Positions 48,748 through 58,216 are shown, counted from the stretch's first letter. The stretch is DNA of 64,000 bases from Acinetobacter oleivorans DR1 (GCF_000196795.1 NC_014259.1:2790001-2854000), one strand, 5' to 3'. Notes: generated from the sequence alone by a model not told the origin. Numbers and translations: made by a program.

Positions 48748-50130
48748 ATGCCACGTATTCCTGTAATCAATACTAGCCATCTTGACCGTATTGATGAATT
48801 ACTTGTAGATAATATCGATACAGGTGAATTTAAACTTCATCGCTCAGTATTTACTGACGAAGCCCTATTTGACCTCGAAATGAAATATATCTTCGAAGGT
48901 AATTGGGTTTACTTAGCACACGAAAGTCAAATTCCGAATAATAATGACTACTACACCACTCACATCGGTCGTCAGCCGGTCATTATTGCCCGCAACCGTA
49001 ACGGCGAACTGAATGCCATGATCAATGCGTGTTCACACCGCGGAGCACAACTTTGCCGTCACAAGCGTGGTAACAAAGCAACATATACTTGCCCTTTCCA
49101 CGGCTGGACGTTTAACAACTCAGGTAAATTACTCAAGGTTAAAGATCCAAGCGAAGCTGGTTACTCGGACTGCTTTAACCAAGAAGGCTCACATGACCTT
49201 AAAAAAGTGGCTCGTTTTGAGAGCTACAAAGGTTTCTTATTTGGTAGCTTAAATCCCGATGTTCCTTCACTTGAAGAATTCTTGGGTGAAACCACCAAAA
49301 TCATTGACATGATTGTTGATCAGTCTGAACATGGCCTTGAAGTTTTACGTGGTTCATCTACCTATACATACGAAGGTAACTGGAAACTCACCGCTGAAAA
49401 TGGCGCCGATGGTTACCACGTTTCTGCTGTGCACTGGAACTACGCAGCAACAACTCAACACCGTAAAGAAACTCAAGCTGCCGATAACATCCGTGCCATG
49501 AGTGCAGGTTCTTGGGGTAAACAAGGCGGTGGCTCGTATGGCTTTGAAAATGGTCACATGTTGCTTTGGACACAATGGGCAAACCCAGAAGACCGCCCAA
49601 ACTTCCCGAAAGCAGATGAATACACCGAAAAATACGGTGAAGCAATGTCGAAATGGATGATTGAGCGCTCACGTAATTTGTGTCTCTATCCAAATGTTTA
49701 TTTGATGGACCAGTTCGGTTCGCAAATTCGTGTACTTCGCCCACTTTCGGTTAATAGAACTGAAGTTACCATTTACTGTATTGCTCCTAAAGGCGAAGCA
49801 CCCGAAGCTCGTGCACGTCGTATCCGTCAATATGAAGATTTCTTTAATGCTTCAGGCATGGCAACACCAGACGATTTAGAAGAGTTCCGTGCTTGTCAGG
49901 CAGGCTACGCAGGTATTGCACTTGAATGGAATGACATGTGCCGTGGTTCAAAACACTGGATTTATGGACCAGACGATGCAGCGAATGAAATCGGTTTAAA
50001 ACCAATGTTAAGTGGTATCAAAACTGAAGATGAAGGTCTTTATCTTGCCCAACATCAATATTGGTTACACACCATGAAACATGCGATTGCATCAGAGAAA
50101 GAAATTGCTGATCAGGGAGAAACAGCATGA
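48748..50130 (+). CDS. benA: Benzoate 1,2-dioxygenase, large subunit
   Basis: The protein has 460 residues from ATG 48748 (GGAG 7 bases upstream; the frame runs back to 48709 but without a site). Rieske ligands 'CSHRGAQLCRHKRGNKATYTCPFHGW' (C-x-H and C-x2-H), mononuclear iron ligands in 'ENGADGYHVSAVHWNY' (D...H...H). Catalyses the dihydroxylation of benzoate to a 1,2-cis-diol with O2 and electrons from BenC. Operon benABCD(E). BenM should activate it. Confidence 0.96.
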   Translation: MPRIPVINTSHLDRIDELLVDNIDTGEFKLHRSVFTDEALFDLEMKYIFEGNWVYLAHESQIPNNNDYYTTHIGRQPVIIARNRNGELNAMINACSHRGAQLCRHKRGNKATYTCPFHGWTFNNSGKLLKVKDPSEAGYSDCFNQEGSHDLKKVARFESYKGFLFGSLNPDVPSLEEFLGETTKIIDMIVDQSEHGLEVLRGSSTYTYEGNWKLTAENGADGYHVSAVHWNYAATTQHRKETQAADNIRAMSAGSWGKQGGGSYGFENGHMLLWTQWANPEDRPNFPKADEYTEKYGEAMSKWMIERSRNLCLYPNVYLMDQFGSQIRVLRPLSVNRTEVTIYCIAPKGEAPEARARRIRQYEDFFNASGMATPDDLEEFRACQAGYAGIALEWNDMCRGSKHWIYGPDDAANEIGLKPMLSGIKTEDEGLYLAQHQYWLHTMKHAIASEKEIADQGETA

Positions 50131-50627
50131 GTGCTCAAGACAAAGCAACTTTAGAAAATATTGCTCAGTTTCTCTATCGTGAAGCTCGTTTTTTAGATGA
50201 TGAACAATGGGAAGATTGGATTGAATGCTATGCACCAGAAGCGTCTTTCTGGATGCCAGCTTGGGACGACGACGATAGATTAACTGAAGATCCACAATCT
50301 GAAATTTCACTTATTTATTATCCAGACCGTCAAGGTTTAGAAGATCGTGTGTTCCGTATTAAAACCGAGCGCTCATCTGCAACCATGCCGGACACACGCA
50401 CAAGCCACAATATTGCCAACGTTGAAGTCGTAGAACGCGATGGCGACAAAGTTACTGTGCGCTTTAACTGGAATACCTTGAGTTTCCGTTACAAGACAAA
50501 TTACAGCTATTTCGGTATGTCACGTTATGTGATCGATTTTTCAGGTGATCAACCAAAGATCTTGAGCAAGTATGTCGTTTTGAAAAATGACTACATCAAT
50601 CAAGTGATTGATATCTACCACCTTTAA
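50127..50627 (+). CDS. benB: Benzoate 1,2-dioxygenase, small subunit
   Basis: The protein has 166 residues. Beta subunit of ring-hydroxylating dioxygenases, NTF2-like fold: 'LENIAQFLYREARFLDDEQWEDWIECYAPEASFWMPAW'. The 4-base overlap with benA (ATGA) suggests coupled translation. No cofactor of its own. Ends with 'LKNDYINQVIDIYHL', the classic BenB end. Confidence 0.95.
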   Translation: MSAQDKATLENIAQFLYREARFLDDEQWEDWIECYAPEASFWMPAWDDDDRLTEDPQSEISLIYYPDRQGLEDRVFRIKTERSSATMPDTRTSHNIANVEVVERDGDKVTVRFNWNTLSFRYKTNYSYFGMSRYVIDFSGDQPKILSKYVVLKNDYINQVIDIYHL

Positions 50628-50635
50628 GACATACC

Positions 50636-50665
50636 CCCTCAGTTAAACGGACTGTTGGCTGAGGG
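50636..50665 (+). other. Intercistronic hairpin benB-benC
   Basis: Perfect 7-bp stem CCCTCAG/CTGAGGG with a 16-nt loop in a 71-base gap. Not a terminator by its T-content; likely tunes benC expression. Confidence 0.5.
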
Positions 50666-50698
50666 TAAAAGTTTCAAATATTTTGTAGGATACATGCC

Positions 50699-51715
50699 AT
50701 GTCAAACCACAATGTTGCACTTCAATTTGAAGATGGTGTTACACGTTTCATTAACGTAGCTCAGGGCGAAACCCTATCTGACGCAGCCTATCGCCAAAAA
50801 ATTAATATTCCTTTGGATTGCCGTGATGGTGCATGTGGAACTTGCCGCGCATTTTGCGAGTCCGGTAGTTATGACATGCCAGAAGAAACCTATATTGAAG
50901 ATGCATTAACACCAGAAGAAGCTGAGCAAGGTTATATTCTTGCTTGCCAATGTCGCCCAACCTCAGATGCCGTATTTCAAATTCAAGCCTCATCAGATGT
51001 CTGCAAAACAGCAATTCATAGCTTCCAAGGTACATTAGCCCGCGTTGAAAACTTATCAGACTCAACGATCACATTTGATATTCAACTTGATGAAGGTCAA
51101 CCAGATATTCATTTCCTTGCAGGTCAATACGTCAACGTTGCGATTCCAGAAACTGGTGAAACACGTTCATATTCATTTAGCTCAAAACCGGGCAATCGCT
51201 TAACGGGCTTTGTGGTCCGTAACGTACCGAACGGCAAAATGAGTGAATTCTTGAGCAAAAATGCCCAAGCTGGCGACAAAATGACATTTACCGGCCCATT
51301 CGGTAGCTTCTATTTACGTAATGTAGCGCGTCCAGTGCTGATGCTCGCAGGTGGTACTGGCATTGCCCCATTTATGTCGATGTTACAAGTGCTTGAAGAA
51401 AAAGGTTCAGAACAGCCTGTTCGTTTAGTCTTTGGTGTAACCAATGACTTTGATTTGGTTGCTTTAGAAAAGCTCAACGAGTTGCAAGCGAAATTCCCGT
51501 GGTTTGAATATCGCACTGTGGTCGCAAGCCCTGAGAGCAACCATGAACGCAAAGGCTATGTCACTGGTCATATTGAAAGTGAATGGTTAAACGGTGGCGA
51601 CGTCGATGTTTATCTATGTGGCCCAGTACCAATGGTAGAAGCGGTACGTGGCTGGTTAGAAACTGAAAATATCAAACCTGCTAACTTCTTGTTTGAAAAA
51701 TTCTCTGCAAACTAA
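50699..51715 (+). CDS. benC: Benzoate 1,2-dioxygenase electron-transfer component
   Basis: The protein has 338 residues. [2Fe-2S] ferredoxin at the N-terminus with 'DCRDGACGTCRAFC' and 'ILACQCRP', FAD domain 'GQYVNVAIPETGETRSYSFSSKPG' and NAD domain 'LMLAGGTGIAPFMSMLQVLEE...VYLCGPVPMVEAVRGWL'. Passes electrons from NADH to BenAB. Length and order agree with A. baylyi BenC. Confidence 0.96.
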   Translation: MSNHNVALQFEDGVTRFINVAQGETLSDAAYRQKINIPLDCRDGACGTCRAFCESGSYDMPEETYIEDALTPEEAEQGYILACQCRPTSDAVFQIQASSDVCKTAIHSFQGTLARVENLSDSTITFDIQLDEGQPDIHFLAGQYVNVAIPETGETRSYSFSSKPGNRLTGFVVRNVPNGKMSEFLSKNAQAGDKMTFTGPFGSFYLRNVARPVLMLAGGTGIAPFMSMLQVLEEKGSEQPVRLVFGVTNDFDLVALEKLNELQAKFPWFEYRTVVASPESNHERKGYVTGHIESEWLNGGDVDVYLCGPVPMVEAVRGWLETENIKPANFLFEKFSAN

Positions 51716-51736
51716 TTCAAGGTGGAGAAGTTATAT

Positions 51737-52522
51737 ATGTCAAACCGTCAAAGATTTACCGATAAAGTCGTGATTGTTACGGGTAGTGCCCAAGGTATTG
51801 GTCGTGGTGTGGCACTACAAGTAGCAGCTGAAGGCGGCCAAGTCATCATGGCTGACCGCTCTGAATATGTTGAAGAAGTTCTCAAAGAAATTCAGAGTGC
51901 AAATGGCAATGCCGTCACGATTAATGCCGACCTTGAAACCTATGCAGGCGCGCAAGCGGTAGTTGCAAAAGCCATCGAACACTATGGTCGGGTAGATATC
52001 CTGATTAATAATGTAGGTGGCGCGATCTGGATGAAACCTTTTGAAGAGTTTTCTGAAGAAGAGATCATTAAGGAAGTAAATCGCTCATTGTTTCCAACTT
52101 TATGGTGCTGCCGCGCTGTGTTGCCCGCCATGATTAAGCAACAATCGGGTGTGATTGTAAATGTATCGTCAATTGCAACCCGTGGTATTAACCGTATTCC
52201 CTACTCTGCATCTAAAGGTGGGGTAAATGCTTTAACCGCATCGCTTGCTTTTGAACATGCTAAAGATGGAATTCGAGTCAATGCCGTTGCGACGGGTGGA
52301 ACCGAAGCCCCACCTCGCAAAGTACCACGTAATGCCAATCCGTTAAGTCAAAATGAAAAAGACTGGATGCAGCAAGTGGTTAATCAAACAATAGATCGAA
52401 CATTTATGGGCCGTTATGGCACAATTCAAGAACAAGTAAATGCAATTTTATTTCTTGCATCAGACGAAGCATCATATATGACTGGCTCGGTTATTTCAGT
52501 CGGAGGTGGAGATCAGGGTTAA
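51737..52522 (+). CDS. benD: 1,2-dihydroxycyclohexa-3,5-diene-1-carboxylate dehydrogenase
   Basis: The protein has 261 residues from ATG 51737 (GGTGGAG about 10 bases upstream; an in-frame GTG at 51722 is within that site). SDR fold: 'VIVTGSAQGIGRGVALQVA' (nucleotide-binding loop), 'NVSS' and the active-site 'YSASKGGVNAL' (Y-x3-K). Oxidises the cis-diol acid to catechol with loss of CO2 and NAD+ reduction. The product feeds catechol metabolism. Confidence 0.96.
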   Translation: MSNRQRFTDKVVIVTGSAQGIGRGVALQVAAEGGQVIMADRSEYVEEVLKEIQSANGNAVTINADLETYAGAQAVVAKAIEHYGRVDILINNVGGAIWMKPFEEFSEEEIIKEVNRSLFPTLWCCRAVLPAMIKQQSGVIVNVSSIATRGINRIPYSASKGGVNALTASLAFEHAKDGIRVNAVATGGTEAPPRKVPRNANPLSQNEKDWMQQVVNQTIDRTFMGRYGTIQEQVNAILFLASDEASYMTGSVISVGGGDQG

Positions 52523-52535
52523 CCCTGATCTTTTT
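52511..52535 (+). terminator. Intrinsic terminator overlapping the benD stop codon
   Basis: Perfect 8-bp stem GATCAGGG/CCCTGATC with a TTAA loop that contains the benD stop, then TTTTTAT. It may partly end transcripts before benE. Confidence 0.78.
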
Positions 52536-52579
52536 ATATGATTGGGTAAATAATATGATTTGCATGGAGGCAATCACAC

Positions 52580-53773
52580 ATGGCAACCCTGTTCAAGACA
52601 TTAAAAAATGACTGGTCCATATCAGCAATAGTTGCGGGCTTTCTTGCGGTTTTAATTTCTTACTCAGGCCCACTGATTATTTTTTTCCAAGCTGCTCAGC
52701 GTGCTCATGTGTCCACCGACATGATGGTGTCATGGATTTGGGGAATCTCAATTGGTGCCGCCGTTTCAGGTATTTATCTTTCGATTAAATATAAAACTCC
52801 TGTCATAACCGCATGGTCAGCACCGGGCACTGCCCTATTAGTTACCCTATTTCCAAACATCTCGTTGAATGAAGCGGTAGCCGCCTATATTACTTCCGCC
52901 ATCGTTATTTTTTTAATTGGCATTACAGGTTACTTCGACAAATTACTAAAGTGGATTCCGCAAGACGTCGCTGCCGGCATGATGGCGGGTATTCTTTTTC
53001 AATTTGGTATTGGTCTATTTACCGCATCTGATAGTATGCCTTTTATTGTCTTTAGCATGCTTATTGTCTTTTTAATTGCCAAACGTTTAATGCCGCGCTA
53101 CACCATGATTTGGGTGTTAGCTGCTGGAGTTTTATTGAGCCTCATTTTAGGAAAAATGAATCCGGTTGATGTGAGTTTTAGTTTAGCGATCCCGCAGTGG
53201 ATTAGTCCCGAATGGACATGGAACTCAACACTCAACCTCGCTGTTCCTCTCATTTTAGTCAGCCTAACCGGCCAATTTTTACCGGGTATGGCGATTATGA
53301 AACTCAGCGGTTACGACACACCAGCCAAACCCATTATTACTATCACCAGTATTGCTTCTTTAGCCGTTGCCTGTGTCGGTGGTATTACGATTGTGCTTGC
53401 CTCAATTACCGCTGCTTTATGTATGGGCAAAGATGCGCATGAACTTAAAGAAAAACGTTACATCGCAGGAATCGCCAACGGGATTTTTTATATTTTAGGT
53501 GGCTTATTTGCTGGCAGTATTGTCATGCTATTTAGCTTACTTCCTAAAGAGTTGGTTGCAGCACTGGCAGGTTTAGCCTTGCTTGGAGCGATTGCCACCA
53601 ATATTTCTGTTGCCATGAAAAATGATAGTCAACGTGATGCTGCTCTTATTACCTTTTTAGCCACAGCATCGGGCATGCATTTTCTTGGATTAAGCTCAGT
53701 CTTTTGGGGTATTTGTATTGGTGTAATCGCCCATTTCATTCTCACCCCACGTTCAACTTCAGCCACAAATTAA
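52580..53773 (+). CDS. benE: Benzoate/H+ symporter, BenE family
   Basis: The protein has 397 residues with about 12 membrane helices. BenE family landmarks are 'ISAIVAGFLAVLISYSGPLIIFFQAAQ' at the start, 'TPVITAWSAPGTALLVT', 'PQDVAAGMMAGILFQFGIGLF' and 'LSSVFWGICIGVIAHFIL' at the end. Symport of benzoate with protons at the inner membrane. Read-through from benD is limited by the hairpin at 52511. GGAGG ribosome site (12 bases before the ATG). Confidence 0.92.
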   Translation: MATLFKTLKNDWSISAIVAGFLAVLISYSGPLIIFFQAAQRAHVSTDMMVSWIWGISIGAAVSGIYLSIKYKTPVITAWSAPGTALLVTLFPNISLNEAVAAYITSAIVIFLIGITGYFDKLLKWIPQDVAAGMMAGILFQFGIGLFTASDSMPFIVFSMLIVFLIAKRLMPRYTMIWVLAAGVLLSLILGKMNPVDVSFSLAIPQWISPEWTWNSTLNLAVPLILVSLTGQFLPGMAIMKLSGYDTPAKPIITITSIASLAVACVGGITIVLASITAALCMGKDAHELKEKRYIAGIANGIFYILGGLFAGSIVMLFSLLPKELVAALAGLALLGAIATNISVAMKNDSQRDAALITFLATASGMHFLGLSSVFWGICIGVIAHFILTPRSTSATN

Positions 53774-53810
53774 GTTTTTTATCTAAGCGCCCGCCACTAA
53801 AATAAAGCCT

Positions 53811-53864
53811 CAATCGCCAAATCAGGATGCAAATAATTTGCTAATTCTGGTTTTGCGATTTTTT
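53811..53864 (+). terminator. Intrinsic terminator after benE
   Basis: Imperfect stem AATCGCCAAATCAG with CTGGTTTTGCGATT and TTTTTT after it. It ends the benABCDE transcript. The space to benK (53865-54251) is AT-rich and holds the BenM-like element at 54145 but no other feature. Confidence 0.65.
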
Positions 53865-54144
53865 ATTGAATATAGATTAAATTTCATTTTTAAGATCAAT
53901 TTCTAAAATAATTAAATAATAGACTTTAGTATTTTTTTTTATATTTTCACTTCAATTCATAATATAAAATTAGCTATATTTTTAGCTGTGATTATCATCA
54001 ATAAAATCTATAAAAAAACATCTATAAAATCCTTAAAATTCTCATCATACAATATTTAATCCCCTTTTAAAGACACAACAAAACCAACTAAAGCAATAAA
54101 AATAAATACATATTTTTCAAACAATTAAACCAATAAAAGCACAA

Positions 54145-54160
54145 TACCTTAAAGACATAA
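54145..54160. promoter_or_regulatory. LysR/BenM-like element before benK, shared with mopR upstream region
   Basis: TACCTTAAAGACATAA is found here and identically at 41440-41455 upstream of mopR. With one more base it reads ATAC-CTTAAAG-ACAT, close to the BenM-type ATAC-N7-GTAT. It is about 92 bases before benK. Confidence 0.5.
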
Positions 54161-54251
54161 AGATATATCAATTAGGTTTTTGACTCTAATCCAATAACAA
54201 AATAGTTTATTAAAAAATAACACGATGCTTCACAAATTGGAGGTGAAGAAA

Positions 54252-55610
54252 ATGGATATTAGCAAGGTTAATATTAATGAGTTAATTGATAAAGCCAGTT
54301 TTACATCTTTTCATTGGAAAGTTTTAATCTGGTGCTTACTTATTATTATTTTTGATGGATATGATTTAGTTATTTACGGGGTTGCTCTTCCTCTGTTAAT
54401 GCAACAATGGTCATTAACTGCGGTAGAAGCTGGTTTACTCGCCAGTGCTGCTCTATTTGGTATGATGTTTGGTGCCATGATTTTCGGCACACTTTCAGAC
54501 AAACTGGGACGTAAAAAAACCATCCTGATTTGTGTCACCTTATTTAGCGGATTTACCTTTATCGGTGCCTTTGCCAACGGACCAACTGAGTTTGCTATTT
54601 TGCGCTTTATTGCAGGTCTTGGTATTGGTGGCGTTATGCCAAACGTCGTTGCGCTTATGACCGAATACGCACCGAAAAAAATTCGCAGTACATTAGTCGC
54701 AATCATGTTTAGCGGTTACGCAATTGGTGGCATGACATCAGCGCTACTCGGTGCATGGCTGGTTAAAGACATGGGCTGGCAAATCATGTTTTTAATTGCG
54801 GGTATTCCCCTATTATTGCTCCCACTCATTTGGAAATTTTTGCCTGAATCTCTCACCTTTTTAGTGAAATCAAACCATAGCGAGCAGGCAAAAAGTATTG
54901 TTTGTAAAATTGCGCCAGAAACGCAGGTAAACGTCAATACACAACTGGTGTTAAACGAAAGCACAACCACAGATGCACCTGTCCGTGCGCTTTTCCAACA
55001 AGGCCGTACCTTCAGCACATTTATGTTCTGGATTGCTTTCTTTATGTGCTTACTCATGGTGTATGCCTTAGGAAGCTGGTTACCTAAACTCATGCTGCAA
55101 GCGGGCTACTCATTAGGTGCGAGCATGTTATTCCTCTTTGCACTTAATATTGGCGGTATGGTCGGTGCAATTGGTGGCGGTGCTTTAGCAGACAGATTCC
55201 ATTTAAAACCTGTTATTACGATCATGTTTATTGTGGGATCAGCAGCTTTAATTCTGCTTGGCATCAATAGTCCACAATTTATTTTATATAGCCTGATTGC
55301 GATTGCTGGTGCTGCCACAATTGGTTCGCAAATCTTACTCTACACCTTCGTTGCACAGTTCTATCCAACGGCACTTCGTTCAACTGGCATGGGCTGGGCA
55401 TCTGGCATTGGTCGTATCGGTGCGATTATTGGACCAGTTTTAACAGGAGCCCTTCTCACACTTGAGCTTCCTCACCAAATGAATTTCTTAGCGATTGCAA
55501 TTCCGGGTGTGATTGCTGCACTTGCAATATTTATGGTCAATCTAAAAGCCTCTGTTGCTGCACAAACGCCATCAACTTTTAACCCTCAAAACACGCTTAC
55601 CCAGCAGTAA
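54252..55610 (+). CDS. benK: MFS benzoate transporter BenK
   Basis: The protein has 452 residues from ATG 54252 (GGAGG with 8-base spacing); the frame starts already at 54225 but that would bury the site. Twelve membrane helices of the aromatic-acid:H+ symporter (AAHS) family: 'WCLLIIIFDGYDLVIYGVALPLLMQQW' (D-G-Y-D motif of the family), 'GALSDKLGRKKTIL'-type loop ('FGTLSDKLGRKKTIL') and 'FLPESLTFLV'. Brings benzoate in. benP follows it. Confidence 0.93.
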   Translation: MDISKVNINELIDKASFTSFHWKVLIWCLLIIIFDGYDLVIYGVALPLLMQQWSLTAVEAGLLASAALFGMMFGAMIFGTLSDKLGRKKTILICVTLFSGFTFIGAFANGPTEFAILRFIAGLGIGGVMPNVVALMTEYAPKKIRSTLVAIMFSGYAIGGMTSALLGAWLVKDMGWQIMFLIAGIPLLLLPLIWKFLPESLTFLVKSNHSEQAKSIVCKIAPETQVNVNTQLVLNESTTTDAPVRALFQQGRTFSTFMFWIAFFMCLLMVYALGSWLPKLMLQAGYSLGASMLFLFALNIGGMVGAIGGGALADRFHLKPVITIMFIVGSAALILLGINSPQFILYSLIAIAGAATIGSQILLYTFVAQFYPTALRSTGMGWASGIGRIGAIIGPVLTGALLTLELPHQMNFLAIAIPGVIAALAIFMVNLKASVAAQTPSTFNPQNTLTQQ

Positions 55611-55653
55611 ACATAAATGCGCCGAGGACTGGCGCATCTTTTGGAAATGGATT

Positions 55654-56910
55654 ATGGAATTATTACACCGCTTTAAACCATGTGCTTTAACTTTTGCGAC
55701 CTTAGTGTTGATGTGTGGCAATTCATTCGCTGCAAATCCAAATCAGCAGCCCGAAGATGAATGGAAATTCACTTTAAAAAATGCCTATATCAATCGTAAT
55801 TTTGATAATGATGCACTCAAAGACACAGGCAGTTGGTCTCAAGCAGCATCGTTATTTTATAAATCGAAAATGCATGACACCCCTCTGCAAATTGCAGATA
55901 AGCCCATTACGATTGGTGCAGATGCTTCTGTTCAATACGCCGTTCGCTTGAGTTCAGACAAACACGTTGCGGACACGGTTTTGCCTTTTAATAAAGAAAC
56001 TCAGTCACAAGCATCAGACTTTTTAAAATACGGCGCGACTTTAAAACTAGGATATGACAAAACCCTTTTAAGTGTTGGTGAACTCTGGTTAGACCTACCT
56101 GTAACGGCTGTCGATGCTAGCCGACAATTACTTGCTTCATATTGGGGAACCAATCTTAAGTCGGAACTTTCAGATCAGCTTTATGCTGAAATTGGCCGAG
56201 TGGAAAAAGTGTCACCACGAAATGAAGAAGATTTTAAAAAGTTTTCATTCACGGCAAATGGAATTACTAAAGAATCTGATGGTTTAAACTACATTGATCT
56301 GCGATATCAATTTACACCTTCACTCAAGGGTGAATATTACTTTGGTAATTTGGAAGACCTCTACAACAAGCACTATGTAGGATTAGAGCATAATTGGAAA
56401 CAACCTAACTTTGCTCTCACCTCTAAGTTTAAGTACTTCAATGCTAAAAATGACGGCAATACTTTTGATATTGATGCGCAAAACATTGGGGTGTTAGAAA
56501 CACTTAAAGTAAAAAATCATACATTTGGTTTAGGTTATCAACAAATTATGGGTGAGTCGGCTTACCCTCTACCAGATGGCTTTTTGCCAGAGACTTATTT
56601 CATTAACTGGAATACCACCGGATTTTTTAAAGAAGACGAAAAGTCCTATCATGTAATGTATGGCTATGACTTTAAAGACTATGTACCAGGCCTAAATGCA
56701 ATGGTGAAATATGTTTACGGACATGACTTTAAAGCAGCCAATGGCGAGAAAAACCACGAGACTGAGTCGAATGTGATTTTAAATTATGCGTTTCAGCAGC
56801 CATTCTTAAAAGGCGTTGCTCTGCAATACATTCGTATTGATTACAACGTTAAACACGGCAATGACTTTGGTGAAGATCGCCTGTTTGTAAACTACACAAA
56901 AAAGTTTTAA
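55654..56910 (+). CDS. benP: OprD-family benzoate porin BenP
   Basis: The protein has 418 residues from ATG 55654 (GGA just upstream; the frame is open back to 55555). Signal peptide 'MELLHRFKPCALTFATLVLM' up to NSFA-AN. OprD family: 'WKFTLKNAYINRNFDND' near the start, 'SQAASLFYKSKMHDTPLQI' and beta-strand repeats to the final '(L)FVNYTKKF' (terminal Phe). Channel for benzoate in the outer membrane. It has the benK-benP order of A. baylyi. Terminators at 56930-56999. Confidence 0.92.
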   Translation: MELLHRFKPCALTFATLVLMCGNSFAANPNQQPEDEWKFTLKNAYINRNFDNDALKDTGSWSQAASLFYKSKMHDTPLQIADKPITIGADASVQYAVRLSSDKHVADTVLPFNKETQSQASDFLKYGATLKLGYDKTLLSVGELWLDLPVTAVDASRQLLASYWGTNLKSELSDQLYAEIGRVEKVSPRNEEDFKKFSFTANGITKESDGLNYIDLRYQFTPSLKGEYYFGNLEDLYNKHYVGLEHNWKQPNFALTSKFKYFNAKNDGNTFDIDAQNIGVLETLKVKNHTFGLGYQQIMGESAYPLPDGFLPETYFINWNTTGFFKEDEKSYHVMYGYDFKDYVPGLNAMVKYVYGHDFKAANGEKNHETESNVILNYAFQQPFLKGVALQYIRIDYNVKHGNDFGEDRLFVNYTKKF

Positions 56911-56929
56911 TAACTTTTGATTCAATCTA

Positions 56930-56957
56930 AGCGGGCTAATTTTGGCCTGCTTTTTTA
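56930..56957 (+). terminator. Intrinsic terminator of benP
   Basis: Stem AGCGGGC/GCCTGCT (one G-T pair), 7-nt loop and six T. Confidence 0.7.
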
Positions 56958-56972
56958 TTTTATTTCGCTCAT

Positions 56973-56999
56973 AAAAAAACGCTCTTACGAGCGTTTTTT
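56973..56999. terminator. Second, bidirectional terminator between benP and the KASIII gene
   Basis: Stem AAAAACGCTC/GAGCGTTTTT with a TTAC loop. It has T-runs on both strands and also ends the KASIII-type gene from the right. Confidence 0.85.
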
Positions 57000-57014
57000 A
57001 ATTAATCTTGTAGC

Positions 57015-58121
57015 TTAAGCAACATGCTTTTGTACAACAATCGAACCCACTGAATAACCAGCGCCGAAAGATGAAATCACGCCATACTCGCCATTATCTA
57101 CTTCGTGGCCTGTACGGTGTAAAGCAATAATCACACCTGCTGAAGAGGTATTTGCAAATTCATCTAGAATAATTGGGGCACGGCTTAGATCGGCCTCTTT
57201 ACCAGCCACATATTTCAAGATTAGTTCATTCATGTTGGCATTGGCTTGATGTAACCAGAAACGCTTAATATCGTTTGCAGTTAACTGCATTTTCTCCAAC
57301 TGCGCATTAATGATTTTTGCCACTAACGGACAAACATCTTTAAATACTTTGCGGCCATCTTGACGGAATAACTTGTCGTCAACCACTGCATCTTCACTAC
57401 GGTTTAAGAAACCAAAGTTATTGCGAATGTTGTTTGAAAATTGCGTAAATAAATGAATATCTAAGATTTCAAAACCAGTCTTAGTAGTCGTTTCTTCAAT
57501 AATAGAAGCCGTTGCAACATCACCAAAAATGAAGTGACAGTCACGGTTACGGTAGTCTAGGTGACCCGATGTAATCTCAACGTTCACCAATAAAACACGG
57601 CGAGCACCTGAACGAATTGCATCAGCTGCTTGTTTCAAACCAAAAGTAGCAGCTGAACATGCAACGTTCATGTCGTAGGCATACCCTTGAATGCCAAGTG
57701 CTGACTGGATTTCAATCGCTACAGCTGGATAAGCACGCTGCATGTTTGAACATGCTAAAATTACAACATCGATATCTTCAGCAGTTACACCTGCATTTTC
57801 CATTGCCTGTTTCGCAGCAATCACGCCCCACTCTGCTTGAAGTGAAAGTTCATCGTTTGAACGTTCAGACAAACGAGGACGCAAACGATTTGGATCAAGA
57901 ATACCTGATTTCTCAATCACGTAACGGCGCTTAATACCAGACGCTTTTTCAATAAATTCAGCACTAGAACCACGTAATTCTTCGAGTTCACCTGCTGCAA
58001 TTTTCTCTGCATTCTCTTGGTTATATTGTTCCACATAAGCATTTAAACTGTCGGCCAGTTCTTCATTAGAAATGATTTCTGTTGGGTGAAATAACCCAGT
58101 ACCTGTGATACGAATGCCCAT
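57015..58121 (-). CDS. Beta-ketoacyl-ACP synthase III-type enzyme
   Basis: The protein has 368 residues, longer than FabH (about 320). Catalytic triad Cys in 'YDMNVACSAATFGLKQA', His in 'RFWLHQANANMNELI', Asn in 'LDEFANTSSAGVIIAL'. An N-terminal insertion (AYVEQYNQENAEKIAAGELEELRGSSAEFIEKASGIKRRYV) distinguishes it from housekeeping FabH and resembles the long KASIII of Pseudomonas (PA3286 type), which takes acyl-CoA from beta-oxidation into fatty-acid synthesis. Monocistronic. Confidence 0.87.
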   Translation of the reverse strand: MGIRITGTGLFHPTEIISNEELADSLNAYVEQYNQENAEKIAAGELEELRGSSAEFIEKASGIKRRYVIEKSGILDPNRLRPRLSERSNDELSLQAEWGVIAAKQAMENAGVTAEDIDVVILACSNMQRAYPAVAIEIQSALGIQGYAYDMNVACSAATFGLKQAADAIRSGARRVLLVNVEITSGHLDYRNRDCHFIFGDVATASIIEETTTKTGFEILDIHLFTQFSNNIRNNFGFLNRSEDAVVDDKLFRQDGRKVFKDVCPLVAKIINAQLEKMQLTANDIKRFWLHQANANMNELILKYVAGKEADLSRAPIILDEFANTSSAGVIIALHRTGHEVDNGEYGVISSFGAGYSVGSIVVQKHVA

Positions 58122-58216
58122 GTAAAACTCCTAAAAAAATGAATAGGGTCTGTTAATCTTTCATTTATAAATTGCGTTGTAGGCTAAACAACAACATAAA
58201 CAGACCCCGATCTATC

